Source of the DNA: Ornithinicoccus sp045032955
GTDB taxonomy: Bacteria > Actinomycetota > Actinomycetes > Actinomycetales > Dermatophilaceae
Reading direction: 5' to 3'
Length of the DNA: 64,000 nucleotides
NCBI RefSeq assembly: GCF_045032955.1
Contig: NZ_JBJFZU010000002.1
Coordinates: 682,001-746,000, forward strand
The position numbers and the translations under genes are program-made. Below, one piece after another: positions 47,066 to 55,410 of the stretch (positions are counted from its first letter, which is position 1; each line of letters opens with the position of its first letter). The notes below the pieces were generated by a model. It worked only from the letters and a program-made list of their open reading frames with translations, did no database searches and had not been told where the DNA came from.

Positions 47066-47512
47066 ATGAGCATCGACGGATTCCTCACGGTCCCCGGCAT
47101 CCCTGGTGAGAGCACCCGTGCGGGCCACGAGGACGAGATCGAGGTCCACGGGGTCACCTTCGGCATGGAGGCGCCGGTCGCCCGAGGGGGTGTCGCCCGG
47201 GGAAGGGTCTCCTTCGACCCGGTGGTCGTGTCGAAGAGCTACGACAGGTCCTCCCCGGCGCTGAAGGGGGCGCTCGCCACCCACCGGCACCTGGACGAGG
47301 TCGTGCTCTCCGTGCAGCGCACCGTCGAGGGCGAGCAGGCCGACTACCTCGTGGTCACGCTGGAGGACGTCAGCGTGGTGAAGTACGACCTCTACCTGGA
47401 CACCGAGCGCGACGGTGTCCTCGTGGAGCAGGTCGCCTTCACCTACCGAAGCGTCGCCTTCACCTACGCGGGTCAGTACGAGGTCGAGCTCGAGGTGCGG
47501 GGCGCCCGCTGA
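47066..47512 (+). CDS. Hcp1-family (type VI tube-like) protein
   Basis: A 148-residue protein with the Hcp pattern: FLTVPGIPGESTRAGHEDEIEVHGVTFGM at the start, VVVSKSYDRSSPALKGALATHRHLDEVVL in the middle, and VVTLEDVSVVKYDL, VAFTYRSVAFTYAG near the end. Hcp forms hexameric rings of the type VI secretion tube in Gram-negatives. Stand-alone Hcp-like proteins occur in actinobacteria with no known secretion system. None of the other type VI genes is in this window. Confidence 0.82.
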   Translation: MSIDGFLTVPGIPGESTRAGHEDEIEVHGVTFGMEAPVARGGVARGRVSFDPVVVSKSYDRSSPALKGALATHRHLDEVVLSVQRTVEGEQADYLVVTLEDVSVVKYDLYLDTERDGVLVEQVAFTYRSVAFTYAGQYEVELEVRGAR

Positions 47513-47539
47513 GCGTCGGCTCCGGCAGCACTCGCGCCG

Positions 47540-48358
47540 TCAGCGGCTCGACGACTCCTGGGCACGCTGCAGCAGCACCGTCCCCGCGGTGGCCAGCACC
47601 AGGCCGGCCGCGATGGCGAGACCCCAACCGTCGCGGACTCCGTCGCCGAGCCAGGCGAGACCTACCAGGGCTGGCACGAACGTCTGGGCCGTGATCATCG
47701 GGGCGGTGGCGGTCGAGACCGGCGCCCGGTCGAGCGCCAGCGAGTAGAGCCAGAACGCCAGGACGCCGAAGGCGGGCACCGCGAGCGCGGATGCGACGAT
47801 CGCAGGGGAGAGGGGCAGGTCCACGCCTCGCACCGCCAGGGCGGAACCGGCATACCCCAGCCCCGCCAGTGTCCCGAGGGTCACCGCGCCGGCGCGCCGC
47901 GCCAGCACACCGACGACCAGCAGCACACCCAGGGCGAGGACGAGACCGATCGCGAAGCCGGCCCCCTCGACGACCTCACCAGCCGACCCGGCCCCCACCG
48001 CCAGCAGCACCAGACCGCCGGTGACGGCGGCGATCCCCAGCCAGCCGGACCGGGTCAGGATCTCCGAGAGCCGGGCGGAGGCGAGGGCGGTCACCGGCAG
48101 CGACAGCGCGATGCTGGCCTGCGCGAGGTAGAGCGGCAGCAGCCAGATGGCCACCGCGTGCAGCACGAAGCCCACCAGGTATGCCGCGACGACCGCCATC
48201 ATCCAGGGGTTGCCGACCGCCCACCGCACGAAGGGACCCAGGCCCTGCGTGCTCCGCGCATCCCCCCGCACCGCGCGCGCCTGCACGACGGCCGCCAGGC
48301 CGAAGAGGACCGCCGCCGCGACGCCCGCGAGCAGCCCGGCGGCCAGGTCGGCGTCCAT
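47540..48358 (-). CDS. EamA/DMT-family membrane transporter
   Basis: A 272-residue protein with about nine to ten hydrophobic helices in two halves, e.g. LLAGVAAAVLFGLAAVVQAR, YLAQASIALSLPVTALASAR, and near the end LALDRAPVSTATAPMITAQT. The layout fits the drug/metabolite transporter group, including small multidrug exporters. Substrate unknown. ATG 48358 (MDADLAAGLL) was chosen because the upstream frame is Pro-rich and lacks membrane character. Confidence 0.8.
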   Translation of the reverse strand: MDADLAAGLLAGVAAAVLFGLAAVVQARAVRGDARSTQGLGPFVRWAVGNPWMMAVVAAYLVGFVLHAVAIWLLPLYLAQASIALSLPVTALASARLSEILTRSGWLGIAAVTGGLVLLAVGAGSAGEVVEGAGFAIGLVLALGVLLVVGVLARRAGAVTLGTLAGLGYAGSALAVRGVDLPLSPAIVASALAVPAFGVLAFWLYSLALDRAPVSTATAPMITAQTFVPALVGLAWLGDGVRDGWGLAIAAGLVLATAGTVLLQRAQESSSR

Positions 48359-48465
48359 CAAGGTCGGCCTCACGGTGGGTGGACGGGGGAGCGTCAGCAT
48401 ACGGTCCAGGAGTGGGTGAGGACCTCCCGGAGGCGCCGGCCCGGCAACGGTGCTGTGATGTCCGC

Positions 48466-48678
48466 ATGGCTATCCGCACAGGCACTGACGTGAAGTGGCG
48501 CTGGGGCTCCTCCTGGGTCGAGGGCACCGTCACCGAGGTCCACCACGACAAGGTCACCCGGCGGACCAAGGGGGAGTCGGTGACGCGCAACGGCAGTGAC
48601 GACGACCCCGCCTACGTCATCGAGCAGGACGACGGGACGGTCGTCCTGAAGCTGCAGAGCGAGGTCGAGCGCGCCTGA
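48466..48678 (+). CDS. DUF2945 (hypervirulence-associated TUDOR domain) protein
   Basis: A 70-residue protein: GTDVKWRWGSSWVEGTVTEV, VTRRTKGESVTRNGSDDDPAY and VIEQDDGTVVLKLQSEVER. This is the complete DUF2945/TUDOR-like domain, a small beta barrel. The name comes from fungal homologues, and the bacterial role is unknown. It begins at ATG 48466 and faces the convergent aldolase gene. Confidence 0.85.
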   Translation: MAIRTGTDVKWRWGSSWVEGTVTEVHHDKVTRRTKGESVTRNGSDDDPAYVIEQDDGTVVLKLQSEVERA

Positions 48679-48693
48679 GCGGCGCCTCCGGTC

Positions 48694-49536
48694 CTAGCCG
48701 GCGATGACGGACAGCAGGTGCGTCACCGCCTCAGACATCTCCTCCCGGGCGCGGGCCAGGTAGCGACGGGGGTCCACGTCGTCCGGGTGGTCGGCCAGGT
48801 GCCGACGGAGCCCTGCGGTGAAGCGGGTGTTGAGGTGCGTCGATACGTTGATCTTGGTCATCCCCGCCCGGACCGCGCCCCTGATCCCGGCGTCGTCCAC
48901 CCCGGAGGAGCCGTGCAGCACCAGGGGGACGGGCACGGCCGCCCGGAGCCGCTGGATGAGGTCCTCGTCCAGGACGGCATCGCGCCGGGTCATGGCGTGC
49001 GAGGAGCCGACCGCGACCGCGAGCGCATCCACCCCGGTGCTGCGCACGAACTCCGCAGCCTGGGTGGGGTCGGTGCGAACCCCCGGCGCGTGGGCGCTGG
49101 AGCCCGCCTTGCCGCCCACCTCACCGAGCTCGGCCTCCACGGCCACCCCCTGGCTGCGGCACTCGCGGACGACCGCCCGGGTGGCTGCCACGTTGTCCTC
49201 GTCGGGCAGGCGTGAGCCGTCGAACATCACCGACTGCACCCCGAGCAGGAGGCCCTCGCGCACCAGCTCGGGGGACTCCACATGGTCCAGGTGCACCGCG
49301 ACCGGCACCCCCGCGGACCGGGCCAGCGCCAGCGTGGCGACCACCACCGGATCCGCCGCACCGTGGTGGCGGATGCAGTTCTCGCTGATCTGCATCACCA
49401 CCGGGGTCCCGGCCCGTTCGGCGCCCCGGACGATCGCCTCCGCGCTCTCCAGCGAGATGACGTTGAACGCGCCGACACCCACCCCCCTGTCGACCGCATC
49501 GTCCATGATGTCGTTCGTCCTGCTCAGTCCCACCAC
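48694..49536 (-). CDS. Class II ketose-bisphosphate aldolase (KbaY/AgaY-like)
   Basis: A 280-residue zinc aldolase. GAFNVISLESAEAIVRGAE starts the barrel. VAVHLDHVES has the zinc-binding histidine and catalytic aspartate, VEAELGEVGGKAG follows, SSHAMTR and LVLHGSSGVDD carry further zinc histidines, and KINVSTHLN is the phosphate loop. It cleaves fructose- or tagatose-1,6-bisphosphate to DHAP and glyceraldehyde-3-phosphate. Beside a sugar-6-phosphate kinase and SIS protein, tagatose-1,6-bisphosphate is the likely substrate. GTG 49536 overlaps the kinase gene by 13 bases. Confidence 0.88.
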   Translation of the reverse strand: MVGLSRTNDIMDDAVDRGVGVGAFNVISLESAEAIVRGAERAGTPVVMQISENCIRHHGAADPVVVATLALARSAGVPVAVHLDHVESPELVREGLLLGVQSVMFDGSRLPDEDNVAATRAVVRECRSQGVAVEAELGEVGGKAGSSAHAPGVRTDPTQAAEFVRSTGVDALAVAVGSSHAMTRRDAVLDEDLIQRLRAAVPVPLVLHGSSGVDDAGIRGAVRAGMTKINVSTHLNTRFTAGLRRHLADHPDDVDPRRYLARAREEMSEAVTHLLSVIAG

Positions 49537-50522
49537 GTGCTCCCGTCGTCGTTGCCGCTACCGGCGTCCCCGGTCCACGTGCCCGTCACCGGCTCGCGCC
49601 GCACGCTCACCAGTTCGGCGACGCGTGCCGCGGTCACCGGGTCCACCTCGCCGGCGGTCGGCGCCGCCACCGCACCTGCTGACCACGACACGGCGCGCTC
49701 GAGCGTCGGAAGGAGCGCATGGCCGTGATGGAGCCCGTCCGCCAGGGCGGCGACGCAGGCATCCCCGGCCCCGGTCGGGTTCCCCTCGACCCGGAGGCCG
49801 GGGCGGGCCCGCCACAGGCCGTCGCGGGTGAGTGCCAGCAACCCCTCGGCGCCGAGCGAGGCGACGACGGTGGCGGCACCGGCCTCACGCAACCGGGCGG
49901 CCGCCGCGGACGTCTCACCCGCTCCTGCCGCTTCGGCGAGCTCGTCCGCGTTGGGTTTCACCAGCGTGGGCCCGGCCTCCAGGGCGGCCGTCAGGGCGGG
50001 GCCGCTCGTGTCCAGGACGGTCGGCCTGCCGGCGGCGCGCGCCAGGGACACCAGCTCCCGGTAGGTAGTGGGGGCCAACCCTCGGGGCAGGCTGCCGGTG
50101 AGCACCACAGCGCCGACGTCGGGGAGCAGCTGCGTCACCCGGTCCACCACGGAGCTCCACTCGGCCCCGGTGATCGTCGGCCCGGGCTCGTTGAGGACCG
50201 TGGCGCGGTGCGCCCGGTCCGTCTCCACGACGGTCACCGTCCGACGGGTGCTGTCGGCGCAGCGGACCAGGCGCTGAGGTATGCCGGCCACGTCCAGGTC
50301 CGTGGTGATCCGAGCACCCACGTCGCCCCCGACGACACCGGTCACCAGGACCGGGCGTCCTGCCCGGTGCAGCACCTGGGCGACGTTGATGCCTTTGCCT
50401 CCGGCACGTTCACTCAGGCGGGACGTCACCCGGTGGCTGTCCCCGGGGCGCAGGCTCGCCACCGGGTAGGTCACGTCCAGGGCCGGGTTCAGGGTGATGA
50501 CGAGGATGGGCCTGCCGCTCAC
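49524..50522 (-). CDS. PfkB-family sugar-phosphate kinase (tagatose-6-P or fructose-1-P type)
   Basis: A 332-residue ribokinase-fold enzyme. ITLNPALDVTYPVASLRPGDSHR is the 1-phosphofructokinase/tagatose-6-phosphate kinase N-terminus, AGGKGINVAQVLHRAG the substrate loop, and EGNPTGAGDACVAALADG the GAGD catalytic motif. It phosphorylates a ketohexose phosphate to the bisphosphate used by the adjacent aldolase. GTG 50522 overlaps the ROK gene stop by 4 bases. Tagatose-6-phosphate is favoured by context only. Confidence 0.88.
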   Translation of the reverse strand: MSGRPILVITLNPALDVTYPVASLRPGDSHRVTSRLSERAGGKGINVAQVLHRAGRPVLVTGVVGGDVGARITTDLDVAGIPQRLVRCADSTRRTVTVVETDRAHRATVLNEPGPTITGAEWSSVVDRVTQLLPDVGAVVLTGSLPRGLAPTTYRELVSLARAAGRPTVLDTSGPALTAALEAGPTLVKPNADELAEAAGAGETSAAAARLREAGAATVVASLGAEGLLALTRDGLWRARPGLRVEGNPTGAGDACVAALADGLHHGHALLPTLERAVSWSAGAVAAPTAGEVDPVTAARVAELVSVRREPVTGTWTGDAGSGNDDGSTWWD

Positions 50523-51406
50523 GTGCGCTCCTGAGCCAGCAGTGCGGCCCCGACCCGTGCAGCGTCGGCGCCCCATCGGGCCGCCCGCAGCACAGGGCGG
50601 CGATGGAAGCTGAGCCGTTGGTCCAGCCTCTCGGAGAGAGGCTCCAGCAGCTGGGCCCCGGCAGCGGCCACCCCACCCCCGACGACGACGACCTCCGGCG
50701 CGGCGATCCCCACCAGCCAGGCCAGACCGTGGGACAGGGCGTCCACCGCGTCGTCCCAGACGGCCCTGGCCGCGGCATCGCCGGCAGCCGCCCGCCGGGC
50801 CACGTCCTCGGCCCCCACGACGGGCTCGCCGGTCCGCTGCTGGAGGCGTCGGGCCATCCCGGCTCCCGAGGCCAGCACCTCCAGACAGCCGGTGGCGCCG
50901 CACGGGCAGAGCTGCCCGTGGCCCACGTCGCAGTGACCGAGCTCTCCGGCCAGACCCCCGGCCGCCCGGATCCGCCCGTCCAGCACCAGCGCGGCGGACA
51001 GCCCGGTGCCCAGGGCCACGAAGGCCGCGTCCTGCGGAGCCGACGGGGCGCTCGGACCGAGCTCGGCCAGCGCTGCCGCGCGCACGTCGTGGCCCAGCGC
51101 CACCGGTATACCGAGACGCTCGGTGAACAGGGCGCGCAGCGGGGCGTCCCGCCAGCCCAGGGTGGCGGACAGGACGCCGACCCCCCGGTGCTCATCGACC
51201 ACCCCGGGGACCACCACCCCGACCGCCGTCGCGTCGTGCCGGGAGACCCGGGGCAGGACGAGCTCGGCCAGCGTCCCGGACAGCACGTCCGGGTCACGGG
51301 GGGTCGGACGCTCCGCGGTGTCGACGAGCCGACCACCCGCAAGCACTCCCACCTTCACCGTGGTGCCGCCGACGTCCACCCCGACGGTGGCCGGCAGCGG
51401 GCTCAT
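50519..51406 (-). CDS. ROK-family sugar kinase
   Basis: A 295-residue protein with the ROK ATP motif VGVDVGGTTVKVGVLAGG at the N-terminus, GELGHCDVGHGQLCPCGATGCLEVLASG with the zinc-binding cysteines and histidine, and VVVGGGVAAAGAQLLEPL near the end. No DNA-binding domain is present, so it is a kinase rather than a NagC-type repressor. In this locus N-acetylgalactosamine or N-acetylglucosamine is the probable substrate. ATG 51406 is used, overlapping the SIS gene by 4 bases. Confidence 0.88.
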   Translation of the reverse strand: MSPLPATVGVDVGGTTVKVGVLAGGRLVDTAERPTPRDPDVLSGTLAELVLPRVSRHDATAVGVVVPGVVDEHRGVGVLSATLGWRDAPLRALFTERLGIPVALGHDVRAAALAELGPSAPSAPQDAAFVALGTGLSAALVLDGRIRAAGGLAGELGHCDVGHGQLCPCGATGCLEVLASGAGMARRLQQRTGEPVVGAEDVARRAAAGDAAARAVWDDAVDALSHGLAWLVGIAAPEVVVVGGGVAAAGAQLLEPLSERLDQRLSFHRRPVLRAARWGADAARVGAALLAQERT

Positions 51407-52284
51407 GCGTTGTCGAGCACGACGGCCCGGGTGAGGTGACGGGGCCGGTCCGGGTCGAGCCCACGTCGCCCGGCGAGCGCGACGGCGAACCGTTGGGCGA
51501 CGACGAGCCCGGCGAGCGGGTCCAGGTCGTGCCCGACCCAGGTCGCGCCGGTCGCGGCGACGTCCTGCTCGAGGTCGGTCGGACCCGCGCCCAGCGACCA
51601 GACGAGGCGACCCGGCTGCGCGATGGAGATCGGTCCGTGCCGGTAGTCCATCGCCGGGTAGGACTCGGCCCAGAACTGCGCCGCCTCCCGGGTCTTCAGC
51701 GCCGCCTCGTGCGCGAGCCCGATCGTCCACCCGGACCCGAGGAAGGTCACCTGCTCGGCGTCGAGGTAGGGCTGCAGCTCCAGCTCCAGAGCCCGGCCGC
51801 CGTCATCGACGACCCGCTCCAGGGACTCCCCGAGGTGGGCCCGCAGCAGGGCCAGGGTCGAGGTGGCGAAGCGCGTCTGCACCACCGAGCGCTCGTCGAC
51901 GAAGGGCAGGTGGATGCCCTGGTCGGCGGCCGCGAGCGCCGGCCCGTCGGTCGCTGCGGTGATCACCGTGCTGGGCGTGCCCGTGGACTCGGCCAGCAGC
52001 CGCACCACCTCGGTGGTGGTCCCGGACCGGGTGATCGCCAGCACGCGGTCGTAGTCACGGCCCGTCGGCATCTCGGAGGCGGTGAAGGCGTCCGTGCGGC
52101 CCTGGCCGGCTGCCTCCCGCAGTGAGCTGTAGGCCATCGCCATGAACCATGACGTCCCACAGCCCACGACGGCGACCGCCTCACCGGGCTCGGGGAGGCC
52201 CGCGGCCCCGGCGCTGCCGACCTCGGCGGCCCGTGACCAGCACGCGGGCTGGCTCTCGATCTCCTCGTGGACGAAGGTGCTCAT
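51403..52284 (-). CDS. SIS-domain amino-sugar isomerase/deaminase (AgaS or GlmS-like)
   Basis: A 293-residue protein with two sugar-isomerase domains and no glutaminase half. VGCGTSWFMAMAYSSLREAA, ITRSGTTTEVVRLLAEST and FLGSGWTIGLAHEAALKTRE are the SIS motifs. MSTFVHEEIESQPACWSR is a typical start. Such proteins convert galactosamine-6-phosphate to tagatose-6-phosphate (AgaS) or glucosamine-6-phosphate to fructose-6-phosphate. It overlaps its neighbours on both sides by 4 bases. Confidence 0.85.
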   Translation of the reverse strand: MSTFVHEEIESQPACWSRAAEVGSAGAAGLPEPGEAVAVVGCGTSWFMAMAYSSLREAAGQGRTDAFTASEMPTGRDYDRVLAITRSGTTTEVVRLLAESTGTPSTVITAATDGPALAAADQGIHLPFVDERSVVQTRFATSTLALLRAHLGESLERVVDDGGRALELELQPYLDAEQVTFLGSGWTIGLAHEAALKTREAAQFWAESYPAMDYRHGPISIAQPGRLVWSLGAGPTDLEQDVAATGATWVGHDLDPLAGLVVAQRFAVALAGRRGLDPDRPRHLTRAVVLDNA

Positions 52285-53471
52285 CGGGCCACCCCCTGGC
52301 CGAGGCCGGACCAGGCGACCGGCCGACCCAGCTCCACCGGGACCGGCGGCACGAGGACGGGCCGTCCACCGTCGCGCAGCGACTCGGTGGCCGCACACCC
52401 GGCCGCGACCGCCTGGCGCGCCGCGAGGGGGGACGTCAGGGTGGGGGCCCCGGTCGCCACGTGCCGGACGAACTCGGCCAGCAGCCGAGGGTCGGCGCCG
52501 CCGTGCCCTCCGCTCTCCTCCGGCACCGTCACGGTGAGGTCGGCGTCGTCCCGGTAGCCGCTGCGGCGCGCGTTCCACACCTTGATCTGCGCGCCGGCGG
52601 AGTCACCGAAGTTCTCCAGGCGTCCGTGCGTGCCGATGACCGTGTAGTTGCGCCAGTAGTCGGGGCTGAAATGGACCTGCTGGTAGGAGGCCAGCACCCC
52701 GTTGTCGAGCTCCATCGTCATCATCGAGATGTCCTCGACGTCGATCGTGTCGTTCAGCCCGGTGAGGGTGCTGGGCGGCCACTGGCTCGGGTCGAACCAC
52801 TCCATCATGGTGGACTCACCCTGCCCTTCGCGGTCGGTGAGGTCGCCGTAGACGGCGAGCTTCCCGAGGGCGGTGGTGCGCGCGGTGTAGCCTCCGGCCA
52901 GCCAGTGGATGACGTCGATGTCGTGCGCGCCCTTCTGCAGCAGCAGCCCGGTGGTCCGTCGCCGGTCCGCGTGCCAGTCCTTGAAGTAGAAGTCACCGCC
53001 GTGGCCGACGAAGTGTCGGCACCAGACGGCCTTCACCTCGCCGATCTCGCCCTGGACCACGAGGTCACGCATCGCCGTGATCACCGGCATGTGCCTCATG
53101 TTGTGGCCCACGTAGACAGGCGTGCCGGACTCGTGCGCGGCCTGCAGGACGCGGTCGCACCCGGCGGTCGTGATGGCCAGCGGCTTGTCGACGAAGACGG
53201 GTATGCCCGCCCGCAGGAAGTCCACCGCGAGCGCCTCGTGGGTGTCGTCGGGGGTGGTCAGCACGACGGCGTCGAGGTCCGCCTCCAGCAGCTCGTGATG
53301 GTCGGCCACCGCGCGGGCGTCCGGAAAGGTGTCGAGGGCTCTGGTGCGCCGACCCTCGTGCGGGTCGCACACGGCCGTCACCCTGGCCGCCGGCGTGACG
53401 TCCTGGAGATGGCGGGCCAGCGAGCTGCGCAGCCCGAGCCCGACCAGGCCGATCCTGAGTGGTGTCGTCAT
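52281..53471 (-). CDS. Gfo/Idh/MocA-family oxidoreductase
   Basis: A 396-residue NAD(P)-dependent enzyme. RIGLVGLGLRSSLARHLQDV is the Rossmann loop and PVFVDKPLAITTAGCDR carries the catalytic EKP-type lysine as DKP. The C-terminal domain has VGHGGDFYFKDWHADRRRTTG and LLQKGAHDIDVIHWLAGG with the expected Asp/His pair. It is probably the first gene of the minus-strand sugar operon, divergent from the DeoR regulator. Its substrate, perhaps a modified amino sugar, is unknown. It lacks the features of GH109 glycosidases that share this fold. Confidence 0.85.
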   Translation of the reverse strand: MTTPLRIGLVGLGLRSSLARHLQDVTPAARVTAVCDPHEGRRTRALDTFPDARAVADHHELLEADLDAVVLTTPDDTHEALAVDFLRAGIPVFVDKPLAITTAGCDRVLQAAHESGTPVYVGHNMRHMPVITAMRDLVVQGEIGEVKAVWCRHFVGHGGDFYFKDWHADRRRTTGLLLQKGAHDIDVIHWLAGGYTARTTALGKLAVYGDLTDREGQGESTMMEWFDPSQWPPSTLTGLNDTIDVEDISMMTMELDNGVLASYQQVHFSPDYWRNYTVIGTHGRLENFGDSAGAQIKVWNARRSGYRDDADLTVTVPEESGGHGGADPRLLAEFVRHVATGAPTLTSPLAARQAVAAGCAATESLRDGGRPVLVPPVPVELGRPVAWSGLGQGVAR

Positions 53472-53599
53472 GGGGTGTCCTCTTCCTCGGCGCGGTGTGG
53501 CCGAACGGCGTAGATGATTGTTTTTGTGTATTTTGGGGGAGTGATACGCAAGGAAATGTTCGTTTTGGCCGGTCTGTCGACGGGGACAGGGGGTGGACC
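53472..53599. promoter_or_regulatory. AT-rich divergent promoter/operator region of the sugar locus
   Basis: Between the oxidoreductase and DeoR genes, 53512-53570 is strikingly AT-rich. It holds GATTGTTTTTGTGTATTTTG and, 24 bases further, AAATGTTCGTTTTGG. TTCGTTTT (53559-53566) resembles the T-rich half-sites bound by AgaR-type DeoR regulators. This is the likely site for autoregulation and control of the minus-strand operon. Confidence 0.55.
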
Positions 53600-54385
53600 G
53601 TGTCCCGGCACCACCGACTGAACGAGATCCTCGCGATGCTCTCCGGCGAGGGGCACCTCGAGGTGGAGCGGGCGGCCGAGGCCCTGGGGGTCTCCACCGC
53701 CACCGTGCGCCGCGACTTCGAGCACCTGGCCCAGCAGCAGCTGATCACCCGTACCCATGGCGGGGCGGTGTCGACGAGCAGCTCCTACGACCTGCCGCTG
53801 CAGTACAAGATCGCCCGCCAGGCCAAGGAGAAGCAGCGCATCGCGGCGGTGGCCGCGGCCCTGGTGGAGCCGGGTAGCACGGTGGCCCTCAACGGGGGCA
53901 CCACGACCAACGAGGTGGCGCGGGCGATCGCCAGCCGCGCCGACCTGGCCCAGGGCGGGGGCGCGCCGGTGACGGTCGTCACCAACGCGCTCAACATCGC
54001 CACCGAGCTGGCCGTCCGCCCGCACGTCAAGATCGTCGTCATCGGCGGGACGGTCCGCCCCCAGTCCTACGAGGTGTTCGGTCCGCTGGCGATGCCGCTG
54101 ATCGGGCAGCTGAACGTCGACATCGCCTTCCTCGGGGTGGATGCCGTCAGCGCCAGGCACGGCGCCAGCGCCCACCACGAGGGGGAAGCCAGTACCAACC
54201 GCGCCCTGGCGGCCCAGGCCTCGCGGGTCGTGGTCGTGGCGGACGCGACGAAGGTGGGCCAGCGCGCCTTCGCCCGCATCTGCCGCACCGAGGAGGTCGA
54301 CACCCTGGTGACCGACAGCCCGCCCGAGGAGCAGCAGCGGCGCGGCTTCGAGGAGGCCGGCGTGGAGGTGCTCGTCGCCGGCTGA
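53600..54385 (+). CDS. DeoR-family regulator (AgaR-like)
   Basis: A 261-residue repressor. The N-terminal DeoR HTH is RLNEILAMLSGEGHLEVERAAEALGVSTATVRRDFEHL followed by RTHGGAV. The C-terminal sugar-phosphate sensor domain has ALNGGTTTNEVARAI, VVTNALNIATELA and VVIGGTVRPQSYEVFGPLA. DeoR proteins sense phosphorylated sugars, and this one is probably released by an amino-sugar phosphate of the adjacent pathway. GTG 53600 is used. Its stop is 8 bp from the stop of the convergent OppF gene. Confidence 0.9.
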   Translation: MSRHHRLNEILAMLSGEGHLEVERAAEALGVSTATVRRDFEHLAQQQLITRTHGGAVSTSSSYDLPLQYKIARQAKEKQRIAAVAAALVEPGSTVALNGGTTTNEVARAIASRADLAQGGGAPVTVVTNALNIATELAVRPHVKIVVIGGTVRPQSYEVFGPLAMPLIGQLNVDIAFLGVDAVSARHGASAHHEGEASTNRALAAQASRVVVVADATKVGQRAFARICRTEEVDTLVTDSPPEEQQRRGFEEAGVEVLVAG

Positions 54386-54393
54386 CGCGCCCC

Positions 54394-55410
54394 TCACGTG
54401 CGCACCCGCAGCTCGCCGGTCGAGAGGGTGCTGACCGTGTCGGCGAAGTGGCACGCCGCGGTATGCCCGGGCGAGACCTCGGTCGGGGTGGGCGCCTCGA
54501 GGCAGGCGTCGGCGACCAGGGGGCACCGGGTGCGGAACCGGCAGCCGGACGGTGGGTCGATGGGGGAGGGAGGGTCACCGTCCACCAGCGGCGCGGACCG
54601 CTCCTCCCCGGCATACCGCAGCTCGGGTGCCGCCGCCAGCAGGGAACGGGTGTAGGGGTGCGCGGTGCGGGTGTAGACCGGCTCGCAGTCGCCGCGCTCG
54701 ACCACCCTGCCCAGGTACATGGTGGCGACCCGGTCGGCGATGTGCCGGACCACCTGGAGGTCGTGCGCGACGAAGACATAGCTGAGCCCGAGCTCCGCCT
54801 GCAGGTCCTTCAGCAGGTTCACCACCTGGGCGCGGACCGAGACGTCGAGCGCCGAGACCGGTTCGTCGCAGACCAGCAGGCTCGGGTTGAGAGCGATACC
54901 GCGCGCGATGCCGATCCGCTGCTGCTGACCTCCGGAGAACTCGTGCGGGTGCCGTCCCGCGTGCTCGGGCCGGAGCCCGACCAGCTCGAGCAGCTCCTTC
55001 ACCCGACGTTCATGCCCACCCCGGGGCACGAGGTCCCGGTGGATGACCAGCGGCTCGGCCACGATCTGGCCGACCGTCTGCCGGGGGTCGAGGGCGCTGA
55101 ACGGGTCCTGGAAGACGAGCTGGATGTGCCGCGCCATCTCCCGACGCTCCGAGCGTGAGGCGGTGGCCAGGTCGTGGCCGCGGAAGATCACCTGACCCTC
55201 GGTGGGCCGTTCCAGGCCGGTCATCACCCTGGCCAACGTCGACTTCCCGCACCCGGACTCCCCGATGACGCCCAGCGTCTCACCGCGCCGCACGGACAGG
55301 TCAACCCCGTCCAGGGCCTGCACCACCCGGCGCGGACCGATCGGCAACGGTCGGGCCACGGGGTAGTGCTTCGTCACCCCCTGCAGCCGCAGGATCTCCT
55401 CACCGTCCAC
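54394..55410 (-). CDS. ABC transporter ATP-binding protein, OppF/DppF type
   Basis: A 338-residue ATPase. Walker A is GESGCGKST, the Q-loop is VFQDPFSALDPRQTV, the signature is FSGGQQQRIGIARGIAL, and Walker B is LLVCDEPVSALDVSV. The C-terminal oligopeptide extension (SGCRFRTRCPLVADAC) has the cysteine cluster that often binds Fe-S in these proteins. It energises the importer with OppD. GTG 55410 overlaps the OppD end by 11 bases. It is the last gene of the transporter operon. Confidence 0.9.
   Translation of the reverse strand: MDGEEILRLQGVTKHYPVARPLPIGPRRVVQALDGVDLSVRRGETLGVIGESGCGKSTLARVMTGLERPTEGQVIFRGHDLATASRSERREMARHIQLVFQDPFSALDPRQTVGQIVAEPLVIHRDLVPRGGHERRVKELLELVGLRPEHAGRHPHEFSGGQQQRIGIARGIALNPSLLVCDEPVSALDVSVRAQVVNLLKDLQAELGLSYVFVAHDLQVVRHIADRVATMYLGRVVERGDCEPVYTRTAHPYTRSLLAAAPELRYAGEERSAPLVDGDPPSPIDPPSGCRFRTRCPLVADACLEAPTPTEVSPGHTAACHFADTVSTLSTGELRVRT

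Noticed and set aside
52281..53471. GH109 alpha-N-acetylgalactosaminidase
   Set aside because: The fold is shared, but the sequence matches ordinary Gfo/Idh/MocA oxidoreductases and I do not see GH109-specific segments.
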